Below are positions 25,720 through 33,717 of a DNA stretch of 37,381 bases, one piece after another; position 1 is the first letter of the stretch, and every line of letters starts with the position of its first letter. The notes beneath the pieces were generated by a model. That model ran no database searches and was not told the DNA's origin. It saw nothing but the letters and a program-made list of their open reading frames with translations. The translations under genes were made by a program, and so were the position numbers. The stretch covers positions 1 through 37,381 of the forward strand of contig CAMNHF010000011.1 of the NCBI GenBank assembly GCA_946538975.1, given 5' to 3'. The stretch is from an uncultured Clostridia bacterium (GTDB lineage: Bacteria > Bacillota > Clostridia > Christensenellales > Aristaeellaceae).

Positions 25720-26727
25720 ATGAAACTGCTGACCGTTGTGGTACCCTGCTATAACTCGGCGGCCTATATGCGGCACGCAGTGGATTCCCTGCTGGAGGGC
25801 GGCGCAGAGCTGGATGTGCTGCTGGTGGACGACGGCTCCACCGACGAGACCGGCGTGATCGCCGACGCCTGCGCCCGGGAGCATCCGGACATTGTGCGGG
25901 TGATTCATCAGAAAAACGCCGGGCACGGCGCGGGCCTGAATCAGGGCATCCGCACGGCGCAGGGCGTGTATTTCAAGGTGCTGGATTCCGATGACCGCGT
26001 GGACGGGCCGTCGCTGCGCCGGCTGCTGGAGCTGCTGCGGAATCACGCGGCGGAGGGGACGCAGGCCGATCTCGTCGTGCACGACTACACCTATGACAAG
26101 GCGGACCGGCGCAATGTGTTCTCCGTCAGCTACCACCGGGTGATGCCGGAGGGGCGGCTGGCCGGCTGGGCGGACTGCAGGCCCTTCCCCGCCGCGAAGC
26201 AGTTCATGATCCACTCCCTCGTCTACCGGACGGAGCTGCTGCGCGATCACGGCTTCGTCCTGCCGGAGCACACCTTCTACGAGGACAATGTCTACATTTA
26301 CAAGCCCCTGCCCTGGACGGAGAAGGTGCTCTATCTGCACGCGCCGGTCTACGCCTACAACATCGGCCGGGACGACCAGTCCATCAACGAGAAGAACATC
26401 ATCCGCCGCCTGGACCAGCTGACGAACATGATCACGCAGATGGCGACCAGCTGGCGGCTGGATGAGCTGGAGCGGCTGCCGGAGGTGCTGCGCCGCTACA
26501 TGCTGACGAACCTGCAGGGCCAGCTCTATTCGCTGAACGCCCTGCAGTACATCGCCGCCACCCCGGAGAGCCGGCGGATGCACCGCGAGACCTGGCAGGC
26601 CATCCGCGACTTCGATCCCCGGCTGTACAGCGCCCTGCACCGGGGCATCATCGGCCTGTCCTTCCGTCTGCCCGCGTGGGTCACCGTGTTCACCTACCGC
26701 GTGGGGCGGAAGATCGTGCACTTCTGA
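25720..26727 (+). CDS. Family 2 glycosyltransferase
   Basis: 335 residues, GT-A fold. VVVPCYNSAAYMRHAVDSLL opens the nucleotide-sugar site, VDDGSTDET lies at 36-44, and DSDD (89-92) is the metal-binding DXD motif. EDNVYIYKPL near 188 supplies the acceptor-side acidic residues. There is no membrane helix except a weakly hydrophobic C-terminus (LSFRLPAWVTVFTYRVG), suggesting peripheral membrane contact. It probably adds a sugar to a cell-surface glycan. It has its own promoter and terminator, so it is a single-gene unit; the sugar is not predictable. Confidence 0.92.
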   Translation: MKLLTVVVPCYNSAAYMRHAVDSLLEGGAELDVLLVDDGSTDETGVIADACAREHPDIVRVIHQKNAGHGAGLNQGIRTAQGVYFKVLDSDDRVDGPSLRRLLELLRNHAAEGTQADLVVHDYTYDKADRRNVFSVSYHRVMPEGRLAGWADCRPFPAAKQFMIHSLVYRTELLRDHGFVLPEHTFYEDNVYIYKPLPWTEKVLYLHAPVYAYNIGRDDQSINEKNIIRRLDQLTNMITQMATSWRLDELERLPEVLRRYMLTNLQGQLYSLNALQYIAATPESRRMHRETWQAIRDFDPRLYSALHRGIIGLSFRLPAWVTVFTYRVGRKIVHF

Positions 26728-26749
26728 AGGCGATTCCCCAAACGGCAAA

Positions 26750-26784
26750 GCGCCCTGTCCGCATCAGACCGCGGCAGGGCTTTT
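26750..26784 (+). terminator. Terminator of the glycosyltransferase gene
   Basis: GCCCTG (26752-26757) pairs with CAGGGC (26775-26780), followed by TTTT. Confidence 0.8.
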
Positions 26785-26795
26785 CGGATCTCATG

Positions 26796-26830
26796 AAAAA
26801 AGCTCCCGAAACGCAGCGCGTTCAGGGAGC
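26796..26830 (-). terminator. Terminator of the phage-like cluster
   Basis: Minus-strand GCTCCC...GGGAGC stem extended by GAACGC/GCGTTT and followed by six T. It closes the transcription unit that begins near 35093. Confidence 0.93.
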
Positions 26831-26835
26831 CCGAA

Positions 26836-27033
26836 TCAGCCGTCCACCTCCGGCAGACCGGCCAGACTGGTCAGCAGGCTCAGCACGCCCGCGGCCAGGG
26901 CCGCGCTGCCGGCCAGCGCCCAGTCCACCTCCGAGAGCACCGCGCCGGTGCCGATGGCGGCCGCGGCGGTCTGCGCCATGGTCTTGAGCGCGCGGATGCC
27001 CGCGGCGCGCAGCCACTTCCTCCAGTATGCCAC
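26836..27033 (-). CDS. Holin, r1t-like
   Basis: 65 residues. The segment from about 12 to 60 (IRALKTMAQTAAAAIGTGAV, then LSEVDWALAGSAALAAGVLSLLTSLAG) has the two-helix layout and the DVDW-like turn of Lactococcus phage r1t-type holins. It would open the membrane for the endolysin. The start is taken as GTG at 27033, 9 bases after GGAGG; an ATG at 27042 overlaps the previous stop but has the ribosome site directly against it. Last gene of the cluster. Confidence 0.78.
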   Translation of the reverse strand: MAYWRKWLRAAGIRALKTMAQTAAAAIGTGAVLSEVDWALAGSAALAAGVLSLLTSLAGLPEVDG

Positions 27034-27038
27034 GTATC

Positions 27039-27281
27039 TCATCCTCCTCTGCGCTGCGCCGTCTCCAGGGCCGACAGCCGCCCCTCGGCCTGCGTCATGC
27101 GCTCCACCAGGTGGTTGTGCTTGTCCACCTTCTTCTCCAGCTCCTGCAGGCGGTAGCGGACGATCTCGATGTTCTCCCGCGCCGCCCGCCGCGTGCCCGC
27201 CGCGCTGCCCAGATAGCTGATGACGGCCACCAGGATGGTGCCCGCGAAGCCGATCAGCGCGGTCAGGATCTCATTGGACAT
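27039..27281 (-). CDS. Small phage membrane protein, XhlA-like
   Basis: 80 residues. One membrane helix (about 6-26) is followed by a coiled coil with RLQELEKKVDKHNHLVERM, the KHN-ERM pattern of holin-associated XhlA-like proteins in Gram-positive phages. Its orientation puts the coiled coil on one face of the membrane. GAGAGGAGG precedes the start by 5 bases. It lies between endolysin and holin, which supports a part in lysis. Confidence 0.78.
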   Translation of the reverse strand: MSNEILTALIGFAGTILVAVISYLGSAAGTRRAARENIEIVRYRLQELEKKVDKHNHLVERMTQAEGRLSALETAQRRGG

Positions 27282-27294
27282 GATGCTCCTCCTC

Positions 27295-28044
27295 TCACAG
27301 GCCCGCCCGCTCCAGCCGCGCCTCCAGCGCCGCCACGCGCTCCCGCAGCCCGGGCAGGCTCTCCTCCTCTGCCCTTGCGAGGGCAGCGCGCGTTTCCGGC
27401 CCGGCGGCCCCGTCCTCCCGCAGGCCGTGCGCCCGCTGGAAGACCCGCACCGCCGCGGCCGTCTTCGCGCCGTACACGCCGTCCGCGCTGCCGCAGGCCC
27501 ATCCCAGGGCGTTCAGCGTCTGCTGCAGCTGCCGCACCTGCTCGCCCGCGCAGCCGGTCTTCAGCACCTCCGTCATGATCTCCTCCCCCTCATATGTCAC
27601 CTGGCTGAGCTCGCCCCATTCGTCCCAGTGCCGCAGCGGCGAGGTGACCACGCCGTCGCGGGTGCTGCGCGCCTCGATGCAGGTATCATCGCCGACGTAC
27701 AGGCCGATATGGGTGCGGCGGCCGCCCCGCAGCAGGAAGACCGCCGTGCCGGGCCGCAGCGTCTGCCCCGGGGTGAGCTTTCCCTTCGCCCGGCAGTGCC
27801 GCAGCCAGATCGTGTTGCTGCCGTGGTAGATGCGCTCGCCCTGCTGCCGGAAGGCCCACACGAACAGCCCGGAGCAGTCCGCCACCTGCCGGCCGATCCA
27901 CTGTCTTCCCCAGCGCACCGCCTCCGCGTCCGCCGCGGCCCGCTGCCGCTGCTCAGTCCAGCGCTGGCCCGACGCGCCCCAGATGTAGCCCCAGCCCTCC
28001 GCCAGCGCCTGCCGGAAGGCCGTGCACAACGCTTCCGCCGTCAC
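27295..28044 (-). CDS. Endolysin: NlpC/P60 peptidase with peptidoglycan-binding domain
   Basis: 249 residues. The NlpC/P60 domain (about 1-150) has catalytic C57 in VADCSGLFVWAF, H112 in RTHIGLYVG and a third polar residue nearby (E124). Such enzymes cut stem peptides (gamma-D-Glu-diamino acid). A PG_binding_1 domain spans about 160-225 (AGEQVRQLQQTLNALGW, VYGAKTAAAVRVFQRAHGL). A short coiled coil ends the protein. There is no signal peptide, so it relies on the holin. GTG is the start and overlaps the fibre gene's stop by 4 bases (GTGA). Confidence 0.9.
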   Translation of the reverse strand: MTAEALCTAFRQALAEGWGYIWGASGQRWTEQRQRAAADAEAVRWGRQWIGRQVADCSGLFVWAFRQQGERIYHGSNTIWLRHCRAKGKLTPGQTLRPGTAVFLLRGGRRTHIGLYVGDDTCIEARSTRDGVVTSPLRHWDEWGELSQVTYEGEEIMTEVLKTGCAGEQVRQLQQTLNALGWACGSADGVYGAKTAAAVRVFQRAHGLREDGAAGPETRAALARAEEESLPGLRERVAALEARLERAGL

Positions 28045-30158
28045 GGGAGAATCACCAGCCCTTCCATCACGCCGTCCGCCTGCGCGCGGTCGCAGCCGTT
28101 GCCCTGCAGGATGTTGCCCGCCGCCAGGCCGCGGCTGTCCGGCTCCGGCAGGTGCCAGGTGACGTCCTCCCCGAAGCGGATGCCCGGGCCCGCGCAGCCG
28201 GTCACCGTGTTGTGCACCAGCGTCAGGTCATTGCAGAAGCCGCAGAGGATGCCGCCCGTGCCGCCCTCCGCGCCGGGCTGGCCGCTCACGAAGCCGCAGC
28301 GGCGCACCGTGTTGTCCCGGCAGACGGTGACGTCGGTGCGGTTGCCGCCGTTGAAGTGGTACAGGCCGATGCCCCAGGTGGCGTTGTCGTGGCTGTGGCA
28401 GCCGATGACCTCCCCCATGCCGGCCCCGCCCAGATGGATGCCGCCGAAGCAGCTGGGCGCGCCCTTCTCGTCCATGGCGGCGGTCAGCGTCTGCGCGTCC
28501 ACCGCGTAGCCGCAGCGGTACACCTCGCAGTCCCGCACCTCGGCCCAGCTCCGGTCGTGGGTGCTCACGCCCTCGTCCACGCAGTCGTGAATGCGGCAGC
28601 GCAGCACGTGCAGGCGGCTGTCGTCCTTGCCGGAGACGCCGTCCGAGGAAATCACGCGGCCGGACGCGGCGGGGGCCAGCGCGCCGTAGATCTCGCAGCG
28701 GTTCAGCGTCATCACGCTGCCGTTCACCGCGACGAGGAGGGAGTCCGTGGCCCGCCGGAACACGCAGTCCTCGGCCAGGAGGGTGCCGCTGTATGCCGCG
28801 GCGCTCCCGTCCTCCGCGGCGTTCTGGCCGACGATGAGCAGATGATTCGCCGCGTTCTGCACGGTGAGGCGGCGCAGCGCGGCGTGCCCCCGGACGCAGA
28901 TCGCGTTGCTGAGGCCGTGGGCGTCGAGGATATGGCCGCGCCCGTCGAGGGTGAAGCAGCACTCCGCCGGGATGATGAGGCGGGCGCCGAGCGTGATGTC
29001 CGCGGTCAGGCTGATGAGGCCGCAGCCGTCGGCGATGGCCTGCCGCAGGACTTCCTCCGTGCCCGCCTCCCGGACGGCGGTGAGGGCGGCGTTGTCGATC
29101 CGCGGATCGAAGGCGCAGTCCAGGCCGAAGGGGACGAAGCCGTCGGGGAAGCAGTCCTCGCGCGCGACGACCATGGTTTCCGCCGGATTGTAGCCGGTGA
29201 CCTTGCTCTTGTCGATGGCAAAGCGCAGGAAGGCAGCGCTCTCCGGCGCGGTGAAGCCGCCGCTGAGGCCTGAGCCGCTGCCAAGCCGCGTGAGGCTGCC
29301 TCCCTCCAGCCCCCAGACCACCCAGGTGGTGCTGTTGACCGCCGCGGTGCCGAAGGCGGAGCCGCTCCAGTGCCGGGCCAGGTACCGGACGCCGGGCGTC
29401 ACCGGGATCATCGGGCTGACGTCATAGCGCGTGTTGGCCGCCGTGCTGCCGGAAGCGCCCAGCGTCGTGTCAGGCAGGCGGGCCGCGGCGTCATACAGGT
29501 TGGCCGTGGGCGTGGCGGTGAGGGCCTGGCCGATCAGGAGGGCCAGCTCCGCGTCGCCGTCCGCGCGGGCCTGGGTCTCGGCCGCGTCCGCCAGCGCCAG
29601 CTCGGCGTCGCCATCTCCGCGGGCCTGGGTCTCGGCGGTCAGATCCTGCCGGAGCCGCGCGTCCGCCGCCGCCAGCTCCGTCTGCAGCGCGGCGAACTGC
29701 GTGACCACGGCCCGGGCGCTCGCCGCCGCGGCCTCCATGTCCGCGATGCGGTTCAGCAGATCGTCCAGCGTGGGCACCGGCTCGCCGGCCTGCATCAGGC
29801 TCCCGCCGCCGGCCTGGGCTGCGCCCTCCCCCCAGAAGACGGTGCTGATGGTGCTCCCGCAGGTCAGGCGGATCAGCACCTGAAAGGCGCCCGGCACCGC
29901 CCAGGCCTCCTGCGGCAGAGCGAGGGACACGGCGCTGCCGGCGCATTCCGCCGCGCACACCAGCGTGGTGCCGTCCGCGCGCAGCACATAGCCCGCCGCG
30001 GTGCAGCCGTTCAGCGGCAGGGGGCTGCCGTCGCGGGTGACCGCCGCGGTGATCACGCAGCCGCCGCGCTCCCCGGGGAAGTGGCCGCTGCCCAGGTGCG
30101 CCGGGCGCAGCGGGTGGTTCAGTTCGCACAGGGTGTCGATATGTCTTGCGATGTCCAT
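28041..30158 (-). CDS. Tail fibre/receptor-binding protein with BppU-like head and beta-helix tip
   Basis: 705 residues. Residues about 30-115 match the BppU N-terminal baseplate domain (AAVTRDGSPLPLNGCTAAGY, FQVLIRLTCGSTISTVFWGE). A coiled-coil stalk spans about 128-210 with two DGDAELA repeats separated by ETQAR. A beta-sandwich-like part (about 215-340) is followed from about 390 by a right-handed parallel beta-helix of pectate-lyase/NosD type (repeated short strands such as LRRLTVQNAANHLLIVGQN, MTLNRCEIYG, LTLVHNTVTG). This tip would bind or cut surface polysaccharide. Start at 30158 has GAAGGAG upstream. The intact 2.1-kb gene shows continued selection or recent decay only elsewhere. Confidence 0.86.
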   Translation of the reverse strand: MDIARHIDTLCELNHPLRPAHLGSGHFPGERGGCVITAAVTRDGSPLPLNGCTAAGYVLRADGTTLVCAAECAGSAVSLALPQEAWAVPGAFQVLIRLTCGSTISTVFWGEGAAQAGGGSLMQAGEPVPTLDDLLNRIADMEAAAASARAVVTQFAALQTELAAADARLRQDLTAETQARGDGDAELALADAAETQARADGDAELALLIGQALTATPTANLYDAAARLPDTTLGASGSTAANTRYDVSPMIPVTPGVRYLARHWSGSAFGTAAVNSTTWVVWGLEGGSLTRLGSGSGLSGGFTAPESAAFLRFAIDKSKVTGYNPAETMVVAREDCFPDGFVPFGLDCAFDPRIDNAALTAVREAGTEEVLRQAIADGCGLISLTADITLGARLIIPAECCFTLDGRGHILDAHGLSNAICVRGHAALRRLTVQNAANHLLIVGQNAAEDGSAAAYSGTLLAEDCVFRRATDSLLVAVNGSVMTLNRCEIYGALAPAASGRVISSDGVSGKDDSRLHVLRCRIHDCVDEGVSTHDRSWAEVRDCEVYRCGYAVDAQTLTAAMDEKGAPSCFGGIHLGGAGMGEVIGCHSHDNATWGIGLYHFNGGNRTDVTVCRDNTVRRCGFVSGQPGAEGGTGGILCGFCNDLTLVHNTVTGCAGPGIRFGEDVTWHLPEPDSRGLAAGNILQGNGCDRAQADGVMEGLVILP

Positions 30159-30184
30159 GGTCTCTCCTTCCTGTCTGCGGCGTT

Positions 30185-31186
30185 TCATCCGGCGTCCAGC
30201 GCGATGTCCAGGCGCAATCGGCGCGGATCCTCCCGCAGGTCTGTCCAGCTCAGCTTCGTGATCCGCCCCTGCAGGACGCCGCTGTCCATATGGATGCGGC
30301 ATCTCCCGCCGGCGGCGGGCAGATCGGCCGGGTCGCCGCTCTCCTCCCAGCGGCAGAGCACCTCGGCCTCGCAGCCCGTCTGCGGCCGGTCATGGGCGGC
30401 GAGCCAGGCGGCCGCGGTATCCTTCAGCATCTGCGGATCGTTGAGGCGGCCCCACTGCCGCACTGCGGCGCGTACCCCCAGGGCGGGCAGCGTGGCCGCG
30501 TCCAGGCAGGGCGACTGGCCGTTCACCGCGCGGATGCTGAGGCTGTCCCTGCCCAGCGGGTAGAGCCGCGTCGCCCATTCGCCGCCCTCCGTGAGGCGCA
30601 GCGCGCACAGATTGCGGTCAGTGCGCAGGTCGCACAGGCTCTCCGGGCGGGGCAGCAGGTGCAGGCGGAAGGGCAGGCTGTCCGTTTCGGCGCTGAGGCC
30701 GAAGGCAGGCCCGGCCAGCGCGGCCGCCCGCAGCAAGGCCTCCCAGAGGCTCTCCTCCCCGAAGGCCGCGTGCCAGGTGTTCCCCTCGGGCCAGCTGCCC
30801 AGGCTCCACAGGCTGCCGCTCTGCCGCTGCAGCAGCTGCCGCGCCATCTCCCGCAGCGTCCATCCGGCCCCGGCGGGCGGCTCCAGCGGGTCGAACACCG
30901 CCTCCTGCCGCAGCTGGCCGAGGGCATGAACCGCCTCGCACACGCAAAGCCCGTCCTCCGGCAGGCGGCGCAGGCCCTCCACCCGGAAGCAGCCCGCACT
31001 GCGCCTCGCCCCGTCCCGCAGCCGGAGCCAGCTGCCCGCCCGCAGGCCCGCGGCCTCCTCCTCCGTGAGGTTCAGCCGGGCCGTGGCGATGCCGCCGAAG
31101 GTCTCCTCCAGGCGGAGCGCCGCCGGGTGCAGCCGTCCGGCGGGGCGGAGCTGCGCGTCCAGCAGCACAACGCTGTCCGCATTCAC
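30185..31186 (-). CDS. Tail hub protein, Tal/gp37-like
   Basis: 333 residues. The N-terminus (SVVLLDAQLRPAGRLHPAAL, FGGIATARLNLTEEEAAGLRAGSWLRL) has the baseplate-hub (gp27/gp44-like) pattern of siphovirus tail-associated proteins, with GCFRVEGLRR and WTLREMARQLLQRQSG following. No lysozyme or peptidase extension is seen, so it is a short hub. GTG at 31186 is the start and overlaps the Dit stop by 4 bases. The open frame extends upstream to 31966 but that part is a shadow of the Dit gene. Confidence 0.78.
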   Translation of the reverse strand: MNADSVVLLDAQLRPAGRLHPAALRLEETFGGIATARLNLTEEEAAGLRAGSWLRLRDGARRSAGCFRVEGLRRLPEDGLCVCEAVHALGQLRQEAVFDPLEPPAGAGWTLREMARQLLQRQSGSLWSLGSWPEGNTWHAAFGEESLWEALLRAAALAGPAFGLSAETDSLPFRLHLLPRPESLCDLRTDRNLCALRLTEGGEWATRLYPLGRDSLSIRAVNGQSPCLDAATLPALGVRAAVRQWGRLNDPQMLKDTAAAWLAAHDRPQTGCEAEVLCRWEESGDPADLPAAGGRCRIHMDSGVLQGRITKLSWTDLREDPRRLRLDIALDAG

Positions 31187-31947
31187 AGCCACCGCCCCCT
31201 TGCCGTCACGCGGGCCGCACAGGCCCCGTCCGCGTCCAGCCGGATCGGGTTCTCCCCGGGCAGCAGGCGCCAGCCGTCGCCGGAATCCGCGGTCAGCAGG
31301 CCCAGCGCCGGCACGCTGAGGCCCGCGCGGATCACCTTCGCCGTGCGCAGCCCCAGGGCCGTGTGGCCCACCACCAGCCGGTCGCCGGCGGACAGGTCCA
31401 GCCCCTCGAAGGCAACGGTCTCCCCGCCGATCTGCAGGGCCGCCCGGTCGACCGCCTCCTCCGCGGTCAGCTCCGCCTCGGCCTCGCAGGGCGCGGTGCC
31501 GCCCACGCGGAGCAGGCCGCTCCCGTCCTGCAGCACGCAGACCGCCTCCGTCCCCTCCTCCCAGAAGGGCACCTCCCGCGCGGCCAGCACGAGGGTCACC
31601 GCGTCCGCCCAGAGCAGGGCGCTGCCCTCCGGCAGGGCCTCGCAGCGGGTGCGCAGAAAGCAGCCGGGCCGGGTCGACACCTCCAGCCTCCCGCCACAGG
31701 CCCAGCGGTGCACGGCCCGCAGCGCACGGACGCGCGTCTCCGGTTCGGTCTCGGCGATGTGGATGCGCAGCGTCACCCGCAGGGCGTCCCGGCGCGGGGG
31801 CGCGGCCCACTGGCCGTCCTTCAGCGGCAGCCGCGCGGTCCGTGCCTCGCGGTACAAGACCTCCTCCCGCAGATCGGTGACCTGCAGCCGCCAGGGCAGG
31901 GCATCCAGCGGACAGCCGTCCATCCGCGCCGTCAGATGCAGACTCAT
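31183..31947 (-). CDS. Distal tail protein, Dit-like
   Basis: 254 residues. The N-terminal belt (LHLTARMDGCPLDALPWRLQ, then REARTARLPLKDGQW and LRVTLRIHIAETEPETRVRALRAVHRW) and the C-terminal galectin-like half (SVPALGLLTADSGDGWRLLPGENPIRLDADG) follow the Dit layout of SPP1 gp19.1 relatives. Dit caps the tail tube and holds Tal and fibres. GGAGGCGGCC precedes the ATG at 31947, which overlaps the tail tube stop by 4 bases. In normal siphoviruses the tape measure gene would separate these two. Confidence 0.78.
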   Translation of the reverse strand: MSLHLTARMDGCPLDALPWRLQVTDLREEVLYREARTARLPLKDGQWAAPPRRDALRVTLRIHIAETEPETRVRALRAVHRWACGGRLEVSTRPGCFLRTRCEALPEGSALLWADAVTLVLAAREVPFWEEGTEAVCVLQDGSGLLRVGGTAPCEAEAELTAEEAVDRAALQIGGETVAFEGLDLSAGDRLVVGHTALGLRTAKVIRAGLSVPALGLLTADSGDGWRLLPGENPIRLDADGACAARVTARGRWL

Positions 31948-32534
31948 CCGGCCGCCTCCTCCCCACTGTCCGCCGTCTCCGCCCAGAGGAGGGTAAAGGC
32001 GTCCTCCCCGGCGGCCAGGAAGCGGAAGGGAATCCGCGCGGCGTCCCGGGCCTGCAGGCGCAGCGTGAGGCCGCCGGTCTGCACCGCGTGGCGCAGCGTG
32101 AGCAGCCACAGCCCTTCCGGCTGCCGGCCCACCCAGGTCAGCGGCGGCAGCGGGGCCAGCACGCCGCCCTCCTGCGGGCAGATTTCCGTCCGGTCGCTGC
32201 CCCTGCGGACGCGGCAGCCCGGCAGCAGGGCCGCGCAGTCTGCCGGTGTCAGCAGCTCCGTCTCGCCCGTCAGCTCCGCCTGATAGCCGCCGCAGAGCTG
32301 ACCACCGGGGGCCTCCGGGCGGCAGGCGTCTCCGGCAGCGGCGCGGATCAGCGGGCGCAGCAGGGCGGTCGCATTCCCCACCGGGGCCAGCACGCCCTCG
32401 CCCGAGGCCAGCCGCGCCAGCACCTGCCGGGCCAGCTGCGCCGGCTCCGGCTTCGCGGCGTCGAAGTCCAGCAGAATCACGCCCTCACCGAGGATCAGCC
32501 CGTCGGCCCGGGGCGCAGTCAGCAGCGGCGTCAT
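31944..32534 (-). CDS. Major tail tube protein
   Basis: 196 residues. The pattern GVILLDFDAAKPEPAQLA near 18-35, a middle with GNATALLRPLIRAA, and LTWVGRQPEGLWLLTLRHAVQTGGLTLR near 133-160 with a final beta-strand resemble tail tube proteins of Firmicutes siphophages. Family assignment is by eye and by position between tail completion and Dit. The ATG overlaps the previous stop by 4 bases. Confidence 0.65.
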   Translation of the reverse strand: MTPLLTAPRADGLILGEGVILLDFDAAKPEPAQLARQVLARLASGEGVLAPVGNATALLRPLIRAAAGDACRPEAPGGQLCGGYQAELTGETELLTPADCAALLPGCRVRRGSDRTEICPQEGGVLAPLPPLTWVGRQPEGLWLLTLRHAVQTGGLTLRLQARDAARIPFRFLAAGEDAFTLLWAETADSGEEAAG

Positions 32535-32893
32535 GCCCGGCCTCCTTCCCGCCAGGTGAGGCCCTTCAGCCGCACCGTGGCCACGGTGGTCAGCGGGCGG
32601 CCCGGATCCGGCTTCGCGCCGCAGTGCTCCGGCCACAGCAGGGCATGGCCGCCGTCCAGCGTCAGCACCGCGCCCCGGCCCAGGCTGTCCAGCATCGGCC
32701 GCAGAATGGCCATCGCCTCCGCCAGACCGCCCGCAGCCCAGGCCGAGACGGTCACGGCGCACCGGCCGCAGCCTTCCTCGGCCGTCCACAGCACGAAGGG
32801 CGCGCTCACCTCCCGCGGCGCGGCGCACTGCGGCCACACGGGCGCGGCGCACAGGCGCAGCAGCTCATGCAGCGCACGGTTCAGATCAGTCAT
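32531..32893 (-). CDS. Tail completion/terminator-like protein
   Basis: 120 residues, alpha/beta. An N-terminal helix (LNRALHELLRLCAAPVW) and the strand pattern VSAPFVLWTAEE, then VATVRLKGLTW at the C-terminus, fit small tail-terminator proteins (lambda gpU or SPP1 gp17 type), as does its place between head closure and tail tube. AAGGAGGGGG precedes the start, and the start overlaps the previous gene by 8 bases. No catalytic motif is expected. Confidence 0.6.
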   Translation of the reverse strand: MTDLNRALHELLRLCAAPVWPQCAAPREVSAPFVLWTAEEGCGRCAVTVSAWAAGGLAEAMAILRPMLDSLGRGAVLTLDGGHALLWPEHCGAKPDPGRPLTTVATVRLKGLTWREGGRA

Positions 32894-33224
32894 GGTCCCC
32901 CTCCTTTTCCACAGGCACGGCGCACAGCCCCAGCGCGGGCGGGCTGGCGAAATCGCGGGAGCAGCCCCGCACGAGATAGCCGCTGCCGTCGGACAAGCGG
33001 ATCACCCGGTCGCCCTCGCGCAGGGGGATGTCCGCCGGGAGATACAGCACCGGCCCGGCAGCGGCGCGGCAGAGCCCCTCCCGCAGGCCCTCCACCGCCA
33101 GCGCGTGGGTCAGCGCACCGGAGAAGCTCTCCGCCTCCTCCCAGCGGCGGCGCACCCCGCCCGCCGCGTCCGTCTCCTCCACGGCCCGCAAAAGACGGAA
33201 GCGCTCGCAGTAATCGCTCAGCAC
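32886..33224 (-). CDS. Head closure/head-tail adaptor-like protein
   Basis: 112 residues, beta-rich (GPVLYLPADIPLREGDRVIRL, GYLVRGCSRDFASPP), matching the SH3/beta-barrel look of head-closure proteins (SPP1 gp16, HK97 gp7 type). GTG at 33224 is used, with AAGGAGGGGG upstream; it overlaps the previous stop by 7 bases. The assignment rests on size, fold impression and gene order. Confidence 0.6.
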   Translation of the reverse strand: MLSDYCERFRLLRAVEETDAAGGVRRRWEEAESFSGALTHALAVEGLREGLCRAAAGPVLYLPADIPLREGDRVIRLSDGSGYLVRGCSRDFASPPALGLCAVPVEKEGDHD

Positions 33225-33667
33225 GTGACCCCCTCCTTCCAGTACATGCGCTGCCAGGGGAGGAGGCGGTGGCGGAACACGGTCTCCCAGCCGATGGGCA
33301 GGCCGTTGCCGTCCACCGCCCGCTCCAGGCTGTAGGCGCCGAAGCGCTCCCGCCGCAGCCCGTCGCGGCGCTGGCCGCTGTCGTAGGCGATGATGTCCGC
33401 GCACAGCCGCAGGAAGGCCTCCGGCGGCCGCAGCAGCCACACGCTGCCGGTAAAGATCTCGTCCGCGGGGCCGTTCAGGCAGCCGTTCTCGTCCAGCTGC
33501 CACACGCCGTCCGCCCGCGCGGAGCCGACGATGGCCAGCCAGTCCCCCGGCAGGAGCAGGCCGTCCGCGTCCAGGTGATGATTGCAGATCGTGAAGGTGC
33601 CGTCCATGCGGACGCTCGGGAAGCAGTTGCGCACCCGGCGCATGACGTCAGCGACGGTGACCGCCAT
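33218..33667 (-). CDS. Head-tail connector-like protein (gp6-like)
   Basis: 149 residues. The N-terminal helix (VTVADVMRRVRNCFP) is followed by a beta region (GDWLAIVGSARADGVWQLDE) and helices (PPEAFLRLCADIIAYDSGQ) in the manner of gp6/gp15-type connectors that sit on the portal. It keeps a clear ribosome site (GAAAGGAGG). It is odd to find a connector without any portal gene. Confidence 0.6.
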   Translation of the reverse strand: MAVTVADVMRRVRNCFPSVRMDGTFTICNHHLDADGLLLPGDWLAIVGSARADGVWQLDENGCLNGPADEIFTGSVWLLRPPEAFLRLCADIIAYDSGQRRDGLRRERFGAYSLERAVDGNGLPIGWETVFRHRLLPWQRMYWKEGVTC

Positions 33668-33683
33668 GGCTGGCCTCCTTTCT

Positions 33684-33697
33684 CCCCCAGCCGGGGG
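33684..33697 (-). promoter_or_regulatory. Intercistronic hairpin after the capsid gene
   Basis: CCCCC-GGCT-GGGGG on the minus strand, right after the capsid stop, without a T run. It could stabilise the capsid message 3' end and raise capsid output over the downstream genes. Confidence 0.4.
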
Positions 33698-33717
33698 TTG
33701 GCATGAGATGGCGGCGA

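Noticed and set aside
31187..31966. Longer N-terminus for the tail hub gene
   Set aside because: This part is an out-of-frame reading of the Dit gene; the GTG at 31186 overlapping the Dit stop is the natural start.
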